Source: Streptomyces sp. NBC_00663 (GTDB lineage: Bacteria > Actinomycetota > Actinomycetes > Streptomycetales > Streptomycetaceae). Taken from it: DNA of 64,000 nt. Where the stretch lies: positions 8,184,001 through 8,248,000 of the forward strand of contig NZ_CP109027.1 in assembly GCF_036226885.1 (NCBI RefSeq), read 5' to 3'. The notes under the pieces were generated by a model. That model did not search any database and was not told where the DNA came from. It saw only the letters and a list, made by a program, of their open reading frames with translations. The translations under genes were made by a program, and so were the position numbers. Of the stretch, positions 7,556 through 15,974 are shown piece after piece. The stretch's first letter is position 1; every line of letters begins with the position of its first letter.

Positions 7556-8454
7556 CGGTCCAGCACCTCGCGCAATGCCTCGAACTCCCGGACCCGGCCG
7601 TAGATGCGGTGGAGTTCCGTGCCCCGGCGGTAGCCGCTGAGCAGTGGACGGCGGCGCAGCTCCTCGGGATGGCGACGGGCCAGCACCGACAGGGGCTGCC
7701 ACCAGTCGAGGGTGGCCCGCGCCCACTGGCCGGCCTCGTCGTCGTCGAGCAGCCGGGCCGGGGTGTCCCGCGCCAACTTCCGGACGTCGTCGGTGAGTCC
7801 GCGGTAGTGGCCGCCGTAGTGCAGCAGCGCTGTCTCGTACACCTCGTACACGACTGTTCTCTCCCCCGGGGTGAAGCGGAACCGGCGCAGCAGCGCCGCG
7901 CGGTGACGGGCGGTGGCGGGCGAGGACGGCGGTGCGGCGAGGCCCGCCACCGCCACGCGTCTGCCCTCGGTGTGGTCCAGGAACCGGTCGAGAAGCTGCC
8001 CGCAGCGCTCCTCCGTGCCCGGCGGAGGAGCGTCGAAGAGGGCGGTGAGCGGGGAGGCGCGCAGCAGTGCCGTGCGCAGCTCGGCGTCGACCGGAGTCGC
8101 CGACAGGGCACGCCCGACCAGGCCATGACGGGCCATCAGATCGCGGACGGTACCCGAGCCGCCCACGCCCTCGGCCATCAGACGCGCCGTCGGCGGGGCG
8201 TCCCGCAGTGCCAGTGCGGCCGCGACCATCAGCGGCTCCAGGCCCGTCGGCCCACGGTCACCGAGGGGCGGGTCGGACAGGTGCAGCCGGGCCGCGGTGA
8301 CGCGGGCCAGCCGTTCGAGGAGGACGACCGGGTCGTCGTCGCTCTCGCGCGGCGCGGCGGAGGTCGTCGGAGGCGGCAACGGGGTGCCGTCGGGGGCCGG
8401 TTCAGTGATGGCCCAGTGAAGGATGCGTACTACGGTGGCTGTCAGGGTCGTCAT
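7552..8454 (-). CDS. Unknown, mostly helical accessory protein
   Basis: 300 residues, mostly alpha-helical, rich in Ala/Leu/Arg. The C-terminal half contains aromatic-rich helices (VVYEVYETALLHYGGHYRGL, WARATLDWWQPLSVL). I do not recognise the family. The ATG at 8454 lies 53 bases inside the JAB gene, an unusually long overlap. The stop overlaps the start of the AAA ATPase gene. Position between deubiquitinase-like and unfoldase genes suggests an adaptor; this is inference only. Confidence 0.6.
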   Translation of the reverse strand: MTTLTATVVRILHWAITEPAPDGTPLPPPTTSAAPRESDDDPVVLLERLARVTAARLHLSDPPLGDRGPTGLEPLMVAAALALRDAPPTARLMAEGVGGSGTVRDLMARHGLVGRALSATPVDAELRTALLRASPLTALFDAPPPGTEERCGQLLDRFLDHTEGRRVAVAGLAAPPSSPATARHRAALLRRFRFTPGERTVVYEVYETALLHYGGHYRGLTDDVRKLARDTPARLLDDDEAGQWARATLDWWQPLSVLARRHPEELRRRPLLSGYRRGTELHRIYGRVREFEALREVLDR

Positions 8455-9478
8455 CGAGGTTCCGGATCGGACAGGGCGCCATCCAGTCGTCGGAGGAGGC
8501 GTAGCAGGTCAGCACCCGCCGCCGCGAGGTGAGGTTGATCAGGGCGGCCACCTGCCAGGGGCGCCGGAAGGTGTCCCGGTGCAGGTCGATGTCGGTGCGG
8601 GACAGACCGATGGTGCGCTCGGTCTGGAACAGATGGGTGTGGTACCAGCCGACGAGCTGACGGTCGCCGAGCGTCCGGCTCATCGCGCGGAACGAGTCGC
8701 CGGTGAACGTGAAGTGCATCAGTGAGGCCCCCGAGTGCTCGGCGGGGAGCACCTCGTCGACGATCACCGCGTGCAGGGCGGGGTCGTCGGCCCGGCGGAA
8801 GGCCCGGCCGACCAGGAAGCCGCCCTCCTCGATCTCGGTCGACAGCTCCATCTCCATCAGGCTGCGCTGCACCCCGGTGCCGAGCAGCACGGTCACCGGC
8901 GCCCCGGTGTCGCTGAGCGTCACGCCGTACCCGGCCAGGTCGAGCAGCGGGATCTCGGGCTCGGCGGCCGGGCGGATACCGAACGGCAGCCGGGTGGAGC
9001 GCGAGACGTCGATGTCGTCCGTGCCGTCCACCACCGGGGGCAGCCGCTGCGCCGACTCCCCGTCCTCGGGTGAGGGCAGCCCGGCGATCCGGAACGCCCA
9101 GCGACGCTCCTCGGGTGCGATCTCCCGGGCGAGCCGGGCGAGTACGGGGCCGACGAGAGAGTTGACGGAGTAGGGCTTCTGGTAGACCACGCGTCCCTCC
9201 ATATGGATCGCGACATGGATGTACCCGAAGTCGGCGCGGAGATTGGTGAGGTGGAGATCCCCCTCATAGGTGTCGGTCTCGGACGGTACTGAGGTCGCGG
9301 GGGTCTCGGGCTCGTAGGTGTCGGGGCCGGGGTCGTTGCGCAGCATCAGCACGAAACGGGGGCGGCCCTTGAAGGGGGCCGTCTCCGCCGCGAACGCCGG
9401 CTTGAGCAGCGCGATCAGCGGTTCGGTGCGCACCAGTTGGCGCGCTTCGCCCTGGAAGAGCTCGATGTCAAGTGCCAT
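8402..9478 (-). CDS. JAB/JAMM (Mov34/MPN) metalloprotease, deubiquitinase-like
   Basis: 358 residues. The N-terminal 170 residues form an unrecognised beta-rich domain. The C-terminal part has the JAB signature: a Glu-containing strand EEGGFLVG (about 217-224), then WYHTHLF with H280 and H282, and SRTD with S293 and D296. These match the zinc ligands and catalytic residues of JAMM isopeptidases, which remove ubiquitin-like tags. The HxH-to-SxxD spacing is 10 residues rather than the usual 7. Clustering with E1- and E2-like genes supports a role in processing or deconjugating a ubiquitin-like modifier. Confidence 0.88.
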   Translation of the reverse strand: MALDIELFQGEARQLVRTEPLIALLKPAFAAETAPFKGRPRFVLMLRNDPGPDTYEPETPATSVPSETDTYEGDLHLTNLRADFGYIHVAIHMEGRVVYQKPYSVNSLVGPVLARLAREIAPEERRWAFRIAGLPSPEDGESAQRLPPVVDGTDDIDVSRSTRLPFGIRPAAEPEIPLLDLAGYGVTLSDTGAPVTVLLGTGVQRSLMEMELSTEIEEGGFLVGRAFRRADDPALHAVIVDEVLPAEHSGASLMHFTFTGDSFRAMSRTLGDRQLVGWYHTHLFQTERTIGLSRTDIDLHRDTFRRPWQVAALINLTSRRRVLTCYASSDDWMAPCPIRNLDDDPDSHRSTHPSLGHH

Positions 9479-10934
9479 CGGCCACCCCGTCCGTCCGCCG
9501 TATCCGCAGCGCGCCGACGCGCAGCGCGCCGTCGTCGGGGGGTGGGACAGGCACCGGCGGCTTGCCCCCGATGGCCTCGATCATGGCCGCACCGTCCTCC
9601 GTCTGAGCCCAATATGCCGCGATTGGGTTGAAACTGTCCGAGATCTCGTAATTACGATACCCAGCCATGTCCACGAGCATCTGGCACAGTTGGCCGAAGT
9701 CCAGGGCGGGGCGCCAGGAGTGCGCCAGCACCCCCAGGCACACGGCCCCCTCGGCCTCGGGGTACTGCGGATCGGGTCCCTTGATGTTGGGGTGGAAGAT
9801 CGGGCTCAGCCAGAAGACGGCCGGGGCGACCAGCGGGAAGTCCGGGCCCAGCAGGATCAGCAGATTGTGCTTGTCCTGCGCCTCCGGGCGCGGTAGCGCG
9901 CTCGCGCTTTGCTGGTCCGGGAGGCGCAGCCCCGGCCCCTTGAAGCGGATCTCGTAGTCGGTGGGGAACTCCGGGTCGTCGGTGTCGACGATCTCGAAGT
10001 CCTCGTGCTGGTCCGCGTAGCGGTGCATCTCCTCGCGCACCCGGATGATCGCCTGCATCCGCAACTCGGCGTGCCCGGCGGTCGCTTCGGGATACACGTT
10101 GAGCGTGTCGCCCTCGCGCACGCCCGCGTCGTGCAGGGACTGCGCCGGGTCCAGGCGGCGGAAGCTGCCGTCCGGCTGCTGATGGTCGACGACGGTCCGC
10201 GGGCGCCGCCCCATCCGGCCCTCGTAGTGCGCCAGCACGGCGGCGGCGATGTCCCGCACCGGGGTGATCGACGGCACGCCCGCCAGGTCGTAGGGCTGCT
10301 GGTCGGGGCCGTTGACCCGAAGCGCCTCCAGCAGATAAGGGCGGTGGTCGTACACCTCCTGGAGGATCTCCAGGTCCGCCGGGGCGCCCGCCGCGATCAA
10401 CTCGCCGCGTACATCGTCGATCTGACCGTAGGTCAGTTCCCGCGTCAGCGACATCGCGATCTGCCCGACCTGGGCCTCCTCGCCCTGGCTGACGAAGAAC
10501 AGCTCGGCGCGGGGATCGAGGCGGCGCACCTCCTCGATGAACGCCGCGTGGTGCGTGCTGCACACGAAGACCAGGGTCGGATAGGTCTCCGGCTCCGTCG
10601 GCGGTGCGGACGCCGGCGTCGGACCGGAGGGCGGCGGGCCGTGGTACTCGGAGCGGGGCGGCTGCGGCGGCTCGGTGACCGGCTCCAGCGCCTCGACGGA
10701 GGCCCGGAACACCGCGTTGCCCGGGTACTCGTTGTGCGCGGCACGGGCCAGCAGCGCCTCGCCGTCCACCAGCACACCCGCGTCGATCAGACGGCGCACC
10801 TCCGACCAGTAGAACCGGGGGGACAGTTCCGTGGACGGCAGGCGGGCCTCGCGGAACCCGATCGACCGCAGGATGATCTCGCCCTCCTGGGGGTTGATCA
10901 CCCGCTCCAGCTCGTTGTACAGCTCGTCCCTCAC
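9468..10934 (-). CDS. EAD1 - ubiquitin-like - E2 (UBC) fusion protein
   Basis: 488 residues, GTG start overlapping the upstream stop (GTGA). Residues 1-78 match the EAD1 effector-associated adaptor domain, including the FYWSEVRRLIDAG region and the terminal EYPGNAVF motif. Residues about 118-210 form an alpha/beta domain (LVFVCSTHHAAF) I cannot name. Residues about 222-285 look like a ubiquitin-like beta-grasp (DPAQSLHDAGVREGDTLNVY). Residues about 291-450 are an E2 fold with HPNI at 381-384, catalytic C399 in GAVCLGVL, and the following WRPALDF. E2 enzymes carry the modifier as a thioester. The fused Ubl does not end in Gly-Gly and is internal, so it may be a docking or regulatory domain rather than the modifier. 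Confidence 0.88.
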   Translation of the reverse strand: MRDELYNELERVINPQEGEIILRSIGFREARLPSTELSPRFYWSEVRRLIDAGVLVDGEALLARAAHNEYPGNAVFRASVEALEPVTEPPQPPRSEYHGPPPSGPTPASAPPTEPETYPTLVFVCSTHHAAFIEEVRRLDPRAELFFVSQGEEAQVGQIAMSLTRELTYGQIDDVRGELIAAGAPADLEILQEVYDHRPYLLEALRVNGPDQQPYDLAGVPSITPVRDIAAAVLAHYEGRMGRRPRTVVDHQQPDGSFRRLDPAQSLHDAGVREGDTLNVYPEATAGHAELRMQAIIRVREEMHRYADQHEDFEIVDTDDPEFPTDYEIRFKGPGLRLPDQQSASALPRPEAQDKHNLLILLGPDFPLVAPAVFWLSPIFHPNIKGPDPQYPEAEGAVCLGVLAHSWRPALDFGQLCQMLVDMAGYRNYEISDSFNPIAAYWAQTEDGAAMIEAIGGKPPVPVPPPDDGALRVGALRIRRTDGVADGT

Positions 10935-12022
10935 AGGACACCCTCCGTCGTCGCGCGCCGTGCCTCGGTCAAGTCGCCCTGTATTCCCTGCCGTTCCGTC
11001 CCGGCGGCGGCCAACTCGACGTACCGCAGCCCCGATCCGTCGCGCCGGGCCACGGGCAGTACTTCACGCGGCGCCACCCCCAGTGCGCTCAGCCGCGCCG
11101 AGGCGGGCGCGGACCGCAGCCGGGAGGTGATGGCGCGCACCGCCGCCCGCCGCCGCACCGGCCTGCTGAATCCTGCCCAGGCGAGCGGCTCTTCGTGCAT
11201 GTCCAGGTGGTCCAGCAGCTCGCCCACCGTGGCCCGGTGGTCCAGCGGCAGCACCGGGACCTCCCCGGGCAGCCGCTCGTGCAGCGGACAGTCCGGGTCG
11301 GGATGCTCACGCGGCGGAGTGCCGGACAGCGGTACGGCGAGCCCGGCGGCGTCCACCCGCAACGGCGCGTCCGGCACCGACAGCCCCAGCAGCAGCCGTA
11401 CGGCGAAATCGGCGAGCCACGCGCCGACCAGCGCGGACACCGGAGCCGAGGCGCCCACCTCGGCGGCCGGATCGGGCGCGGCGCACGACCACGGGTCGTC
11501 CTGCACCGCACGCTCGGCCGGACCGAGACCACAGGCCCGGCAGCGCCCGCCGGGCGGGAACCAGGTGACCTCGCCGCCCCACGCGTGCGTGCCGCCGTCG
11601 AGCATGCCGGTCCCGGCGAGTGTGCACCGCCCGGCCAGGGAGATCCGGGCGGCCCGGCTGTCCAGCGCGCTCACCACCAGGTCGGCCTCACGGAGTTCGG
11701 CCAGCCCGGCCCCGGAGACATGCGGCGCCTCGCGGGCATCCACGGTCGTGCCGGGCGCCAGGTCCGTCAGTGCCCCGGCCAGCACCCGCGCCTTGGGCCG
11801 GCCCACGTCCGCCGCGCGGAACAGCGGGCAGCGGCTGAGGTTGCTCACCGCGACCGTGTCCGGATCGCACACCACCAGTCGGCCGAGCCCCGCCAACGCC
11901 AGTGTCTGGGCGACCGTGTTGCCGAGCGCGCCGGCGCCCGCGAGGACGACCGTCGCACCGGCCAGCCGCCGCTGGTCCCAGCCGGGGATCAGCGCGTGCC
12001 GCGCGAACCGGTCCCCGGTCAC
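10931..12022 (-). CDS. E1/ThiF-like adenylating enzyme
   Basis: 363 residues from a GTG at 12022 that overlaps the upstream stop (GTGA); a longer frame upstream lies inside the neighbouring gene. Rossmann nucleotide-binding loop LAGAGALGN at about 28-35, followed by VVCDPDTVAVSNLSR, the acidic and Asn/Arg pattern of ThiF/MoeB/UBA enzymes. CRAC at 161-164 and a later Cys resemble zinc ligands. The family activates the C-terminus of a ubiquitin-like protein by adenylation and passes it to an E2. A clear catalytic cysteine loop could not be identified, so thioester formation by this protein is not certain. The C-terminal 120 residues are a separate domain of unknown fold. Confidence 0.88.
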   Translation of the reverse strand: MTGDRFARHALIPGWDQRRLAGATVVLAGAGALGNTVAQTLALAGLGRLVVCDPDTVAVSNLSRCPLFRAADVGRPKARVLAGALTDLAPGTTVDAREAPHVSGAGLAELREADLVVSALDSRAARISLAGRCTLAGTGMLDGGTHAWGGEVTWFPPGGRCRACGLGPAERAVQDDPWSCAAPDPAAEVGASAPVSALVGAWLADFAVRLLLGLSVPDAPLRVDAAGLAVPLSGTPPREHPDPDCPLHERLPGEVPVLPLDHRATVGELLDHLDMHEEPLAWAGFSRPVRRRAAVRAITSRLRSAPASARLSALGVAPREVLPVARRDGSGLRYVELAAAGTERQGIQGDLTEARRATTEGVL

Positions 12023-12768
12023 CGGGGGTCCCGCAGGGAGTTGAGCATCAGACACGGCACCCCGGGATGCTGGGCCTTCCAGTCGTCGTAACAGACCAGG
12101 CCGTGGTCCGGGTCGCGGTGGACGGCGCTCGCGCAGGTCGGCGCGTCCGGCGCACAGGTGCAGTGGATGACCACCTCGTCCGGCCGGAAGGTGTGCCCGC
12201 ACACCCAGCAGCGGTGCCGGGTCGGGGCCCCGTCGCCCGGCCCCGGATGGAGCCGCAGCAGCGGATGACCCCGGTGCAGCCGGACCGTGTTCAGCTCCGG
12301 CGGGGGCGGATTCGCCTCGTCCACGCCCTGGTGGAACAGCTCGGCCGCGACGGAGGACTGGCCGCCCGCCTCGGGGTTCAGACAGTCCAGACGGCGGCTG
12401 CGGTGCTTGAGGACGACGCCGGGGCCGGTGTCCGCGCGCTCGATGGAGATCTGCTCGCCCAGCCGGAAGGAGTGATGGCAGACCGGGCAGGTGGTCCCGG
12501 CCGAGCCGAGCTTGCGCAGCAGCTGCGAGGTGACGACGGTGACCTCCTCACCGGGCTCGCCGTCCGGCTGGGGCACGTCGACCGCCTCGCGGCGCCCGCC
12601 CGCCTGCCCGAGCAGGAAGTCGTACGCCGCCGGGCTCGGCCCGCCCCCGGCCGCCTCCCGCGCCTGCGCCTCCGCCTGCTCCCGGGCCTGGCTGCGCCGC
12701 CGCCGCTCGGCCACGTTCACCCCGGCCGGGACATGAACGCTCACGGTGCGGGGCCGCTGCTCGCTCAT
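12019..12768 (-). CDS. Zinc-binding, RING-like (treble-clef) protein, E3 candidate
   Basis: 249 residues. After a basic/Ala-rich helical N-terminus (about 20-40) come two cysteine/histidine clusters: CPVCHHSF (C94, C97) with a later C129, then CWVCGHTF (C187, C190), CTC (C203, C205), C212, H217, H222 and C226. The paired CxxC knuckles followed by C/H ligands resemble binuclear treble clefs such as RING fingers. In a cluster with E1, E2 and JAB genes the obvious guess is an E3 ligase or E2-binding adaptor. The ligand spacing is not canonical RING, so this is a proposal. Coupled by ATGA/GTGA overlaps on both sides. Confidence 0.7.
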   Translation of the reverse strand: MSEQRPRTVSVHVPAGVNVAERRRRSQAREQAEAQAREAAGGGPSPAAYDFLLGQAGGRREAVDVPQPDGEPGEEVTVVTSQLLRKLGSAGTTCPVCHHSFRLGEQISIERADTGPGVVLKHRSRRLDCLNPEAGGQSSVAAELFHQGVDEANPPPPELNTVRLHRGHPLLRLHPGPGDGAPTRHRCWVCGHTFRPDEVVIHCTCAPDAPTCASAVHRDPDHGLVCYDDWKAQHPGVPCLMLNSLRDPR

Positions 12769-13640
12769 AGGCCGCCGCCCTTCCGGCCCCCCAGCTCGCG
12801 CCGCAGGTCAGGCGGTCCGAGCGGGCCGAGGCCCACCCCTGCCCGGGCCTGTTTGAAGGCCTGCTCCCCGGACTCGCCGAGAGCCAGCGCCGTGTAGTAC
12901 TCCCGGCAGAAGTCCAGTGCGGCGTCGTCGTTCAGCTTCGCCGGGGCGCCGATGACCTCGCCCACGAAAGGTCTGACGACATCCAGATACCGGCCCAGAT
13001 GGCAGGCGTTGAGGACGGCGACCGTCACTCCGCCCACCGCGTCGAGGACCGTGCCGAGCGCCTTCGCGCTCACCGGGGCGACCGTGCCGTCGTCCTCCTC
13101 CAGCAGCAGTTCGCCGTCGGTGGAGCCGTGCCCGCCGAAGTGCAGGATGTCCGGCTTGTGTTCGGTGAACGCCGGGATCAGATCGCGGCGCCGGGTCGCC
13201 GCCGACAGCCTGAGGTCCAGGACGCGGCGACGGCCCCGGCGGGCGGCCTCCTCGATGGTGCGGTACTCGTGCCGCAGCTGGAGCCTGGACGCCTCTCGGG
13301 GGCCCGCCAGCAGACACAGCACCGTCAGCCGCTCGTCCGGCGACCCGCCCGAGGTCGGAGGGTTCACCGACCGGCCCAGCACGTCGTTGGTCGGGAAGTC
13401 CCGGTGCGCCGCCCGGACGAGGTCCTCCAGCGTGAAGCCGAACGCCCCGTGCTCGATCGTCAGACAGATCCGGAACCAGTGGCCGAGCGGCGCCTGGGAA
13501 CCCCCGAAGGGCGGCAGCCGGGTCAGATCGGCGCCCAGCCCCCGCAGCAGCAGCTCCGCGCTGAGCGGGTCCGCGTACAACTCCGCCAGTACGCGCAGCA
13601 CCCCGTCCCGTTGCAGCTGCCCCGCCGTCAGTGCCGCCAT
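12765..13640 (-). CDS. EAD1-CHAT caspase-like protease
   Basis: 291 residues, first gene of the leftward operon, preceded by GGGGGGAG (13646-13653). Residues about 15-90 are an EAD1-like adaptor domain ending in DFPTNDVLGR, the counterpart of EYPGNAVF in the E2 fusion. Residues about 104-260 form a CHAT domain: ILHFGGHGS carries the catalytic H171 and VAVLNACHLG the catalytic C213. CHAT enzymes are caspase/separase-like cysteine proteases that are often effectors of bacterial immunity. A shared EAD1 suggests homotypic recruitment to the E2 fusion. The short C-terminus follows FCREYYTALALGESGEQAF, typical of CHAT proteins. Confidence 0.9.
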   Translation of the reverse strand: MAALTAGQLQRDGVLRVLAELYADPLSAELLLRGLGADLTRLPPFGGSQAPLGHWFRICLTIEHGAFGFTLEDLVRAAHRDFPTNDVLGRSVNPPTSGGSPDERLTVLCLLAGPREASRLQLRHEYRTIEEAARRGRRRVLDLRLSAATRRRDLIPAFTEHKPDILHFGGHGSTDGELLLEEDDGTVAPVSAKALGTVLDAVGGVTVAVLNACHLGRYLDVVRPFVGEVIGAPAKLNDDAALDFCREYYTALALGESGEQAFKQARAGVGLGPLGPPDLRRELGGRKGGGL

Positions 13641-13684
13641 GCGCGCTCCCCCCAGCCTCAGGTGCTCCGACTGTACCGGGCCAG

Positions 13685-13712
13685 GTCATACCCCTGACTG
13701 GCCTTTGCCCAA
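13685..13712 (-). promoter_or_regulatory. Candidate promoter of the leftward conflict operon
   Basis: On the minus strand a -35-like TTGGGC (13707-13712) and a -10-like TATGAC (13685-13690) are separated by 16 bases, about 30 bases before the RBS of the CHAT gene. TACAGT slightly downstream is an alternative -10. The 207-base gap 13641-13847 must hold promoters for both divergent operons; I see no clear palindromic operator in it. Confidence 0.35.
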
Positions 13713-13847
13713 CAGGAGTTGATCATCCGTCAGGAACTGGTGAACGCCGAGTGCACTCATTTCGGTGCTCTGCCTGAAGCACCGCTCGCGTGGGCAGCGT
13801 TCTGTGATAGTTGGTGTCCGGCAGGGCTACGGGGAGGAGACACGGGG

Positions 13848-15974
13848 GTGGCGGAGTTCCGGGGCCGAAGGCCCGGGTCGGGGGACGGGGTGGAGGCGGT
13901 CTTCAGCCTTGAGGAGGACACCGGGGAGCAGGGCCGCCTGGAGCTGCCACCCTTCCGGGTACGGCGGTACCGCAGGCTGCCCGGCCGGCATCCGGTGATG
14001 ATGCAGGAGGCCGTCGGGCCCGAGGCCGAGCTGCGTATGCGACGGCACTTCGAACTCTTCGGCAGCCTCACCGACTTCCACGGCCCGCACCTGCCCCGCC
14101 AGCTCACCCACGTCCTCGCCTACGACGACTCCACCCGCCCGCACCGACTGCTGCTCGACGGCCGCGGCGTCCCCCTGTCCGGCTTCGAGACCCCGGACGT
14201 GCTGCACGGACCACGGCTGCGCGGTGTCGTGCAGGACCTCTTCGAGGCCGTCGCCGGACTGCACGAACCCCGTCTGGTGCACGGCCGGATCAGCCCCGAG
14301 CACCTGTGGTGGGACCCGGCCGAAGGGCTGCAACTCGGCGGACTGGACGGGGCCGTGTACGCCACCGAGCCGCTGCCCGACCGACCGGCGACCGCATGGG
14401 ACGCGCCCGGATTCCGGCCCGGACTCCCCGCCTCCGCCGACCAGGACGTGCTCAGCGCCGCCCTCGTCGCGTTCTGGATGGCCACCGGCGAGACCCTGCC
14501 GCGCGGCTCCTCCCGCGAACACATCCACGCTGTCCTCGACCAGGGCCACGAGGAATGGCTCCAGGAACTCCTGCGCGCCGCCTTCCCGTTGGGCTCCGCC
14601 GTCTCCCCGCCCGCGCGCGAACTGGTCCGCCGCCTCGTCGACGGCGCCACGCCGAGCGGCCTGTTCGAGCGACCCCTCGCGGAACAGGCCAAACGCCGCG
14701 AGACCCTCGCCCGCGAGGAGTTCCGCGCCCTGCGCGCCCGCCAGCGCACCGGCGCCGGCCGCCTGCGGGCCAACGGCTACGCCCCGCCCGCCGTACGGCC
14801 CCCCGGCCGGTGGCGACGACTGGGGCGACGGCTGCGGATCGTCACCGACCGGCCGCTGCCCACCCTCGGCCCCGTCGAGTGCCCCATGTGCCTGCGGGCC
14901 CTGAACTGGGACACGGCCGAGCGGGTCGTCCTCGACGCCTCCGGCGGCATGCTGCCCGAGGCCGACCTGCCCACCCACTCCGCCGCCGAGCGGGACGCCC
15001 AGCTCGCCCGCACCTATGTGGTCTGCCCCGGCAACGACGACGTGCCCCAGCACGAACTCCCCTACCGCTACCCGCTGTTCGGCACCGAACCGGTCCGTAT
15101 CGGGCTGGTCGGCGCCTCCAGCACCGGCAAGTCCCATCTGCTGGCCGCGATGATCGACCAGGCCCGCAAGTCCACCGTCATGGCCCGCTACGGCCTGCGC
15201 GTGGAGGCCCTGGACCCCCAGCGCTACCACCTCTACCTCAACGAGGTCGTCGCCCCCTTCATCGACGGCCGCGAGGAACTCGTCGCCACCGCCGACCGCC
15301 CCGAACTGCGCTACTCCACCGGCCTGGTCGTCACCGACGAGCACTCCGGCCGCTCGCACAGCGTCGTCTTCTTCGACGTGGCCGGCGGCCGGCTGGAACG
15401 CCCCGGCCGCGAGTCCGACTTCCTCAACCGGCTCAGCGCCCTGCTCTGCGTCGTCGACCCGACCCGCGTGTACGGCCTGACCTCCCAGGGCGGTACGACC
15501 GGACGCGACCCGGCGTTCGAGCACGTCCGCCAGCGGCTGCGCCAGCAACAGGCCAACCCCGCCCTGCCGTTCCTGCCGGTCCCGTGCGCCCTCGTCGTCA
15601 CCAAGAGCGACCTGCTGCGCTTCCGCGGGTACCGCGAGATCGACGGCTGGCTGCACGAAAAGCCGGACGCCGAAGGCGACCTGAGCACCGTGGAGCGGGA
15701 GAGCGAGGACGTGTACGCCTTCCTCGGCGCCCGCGGCGGCGGCGACTGGCTCCAGCTCGCCGGCGAGTGCCAGGGCTCCACCCTGCACCTTGCCTCCGCC
15801 ACCGGAACCGGCCCCCGAGCCCAGGCCGACCAGGCCGCGGCCCGCCGCTTCGACGAGACACTGTTCCGGCAACACCGCGTACTGCGCCCGCTGTTGGCGC
15901 TGCTCGCCATGAAGGGCGTCATGACGGGTCCGGCCGCCGACGCCCTGCTGTTGGGACGGGGGCCCGGCACATGA
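13848..15974 (+). CDS. Pseudokinase - zinc knuckle - GTPase fusion protein
   Basis: 708 residues from the GTG at 13848, chosen because GGGGAGGAG lies 8 bases upstream; an earlier ATG at 13719 has no RBS. Residues about 35-280 look like a protein-kinase fold with a broken catalytic loop: HGRISPEHL (145-153) replaces HRDxKxxN and GGLDG (164-168) replaces DFG. CPMC (345-348) and C393 suggest a zinc knuckle. The C-terminal half is a P-loop GTPase: GASSTGKS (422-429), switch-2-like FFDVAGG, and TKSD (585-588) for guanine recognition. The stop overlaps the next start (ATGA). Likely the nucleotide switch of the second module; the pseudokinase probably senses or binds a partner. Confidence 0.8.
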   Translation: MAEFRGRRPGSGDGVEAVFSLEEDTGEQGRLELPPFRVRRYRRLPGRHPVMMQEAVGPEAELRMRRHFELFGSLTDFHGPHLPRQLTHVLAYDDSTRPHRLLLDGRGVPLSGFETPDVLHGPRLRGVVQDLFEAVAGLHEPRLVHGRISPEHLWWDPAEGLQLGGLDGAVYATEPLPDRPATAWDAPGFRPGLPASADQDVLSAALVAFWMATGETLPRGSSREHIHAVLDQGHEEWLQELLRAAFPLGSAVSPPARELVRRLVDGATPSGLFERPLAEQAKRRETLAREEFRALRARQRTGAGRLRANGYAPPAVRPPGRWRRLGRRLRIVTDRPLPTLGPVECPMCLRALNWDTAERVVLDASGGMLPEADLPTHSAAERDAQLARTYVVCPGNDDVPQHELPYRYPLFGTEPVRIGLVGASSTGKSHLLAAMIDQARKSTVMARYGLRVEALDPQRYHLYLNEVVAPFIDGREELVATADRPELRYSTGLVVTDEHSGRSHSVVFFDVAGGRLERPGRESDFLNRLSALLCVVDPTRVYGLTSQGGTTGRDPAFEHVRQRLRQQQANPALPFLPVPCALVVTKSDLLRFRGYREIDGWLHEKPDAEGDLSTVERESEDVYAFLGARGGGDWLQLAGECQGSTLHLASATGTGPRAQADQAAARRFDETLFRQHRVLRPLLALLAMKGVMTGPAADALLLGRGPGT

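Noticed and set aside
13719..13847. Upstream ATG start for the pseudokinase-GTPase gene
   Set aside because: No RBS, and it would consume the divergent promoter region; the GTG at 13848 has a strong RBS.
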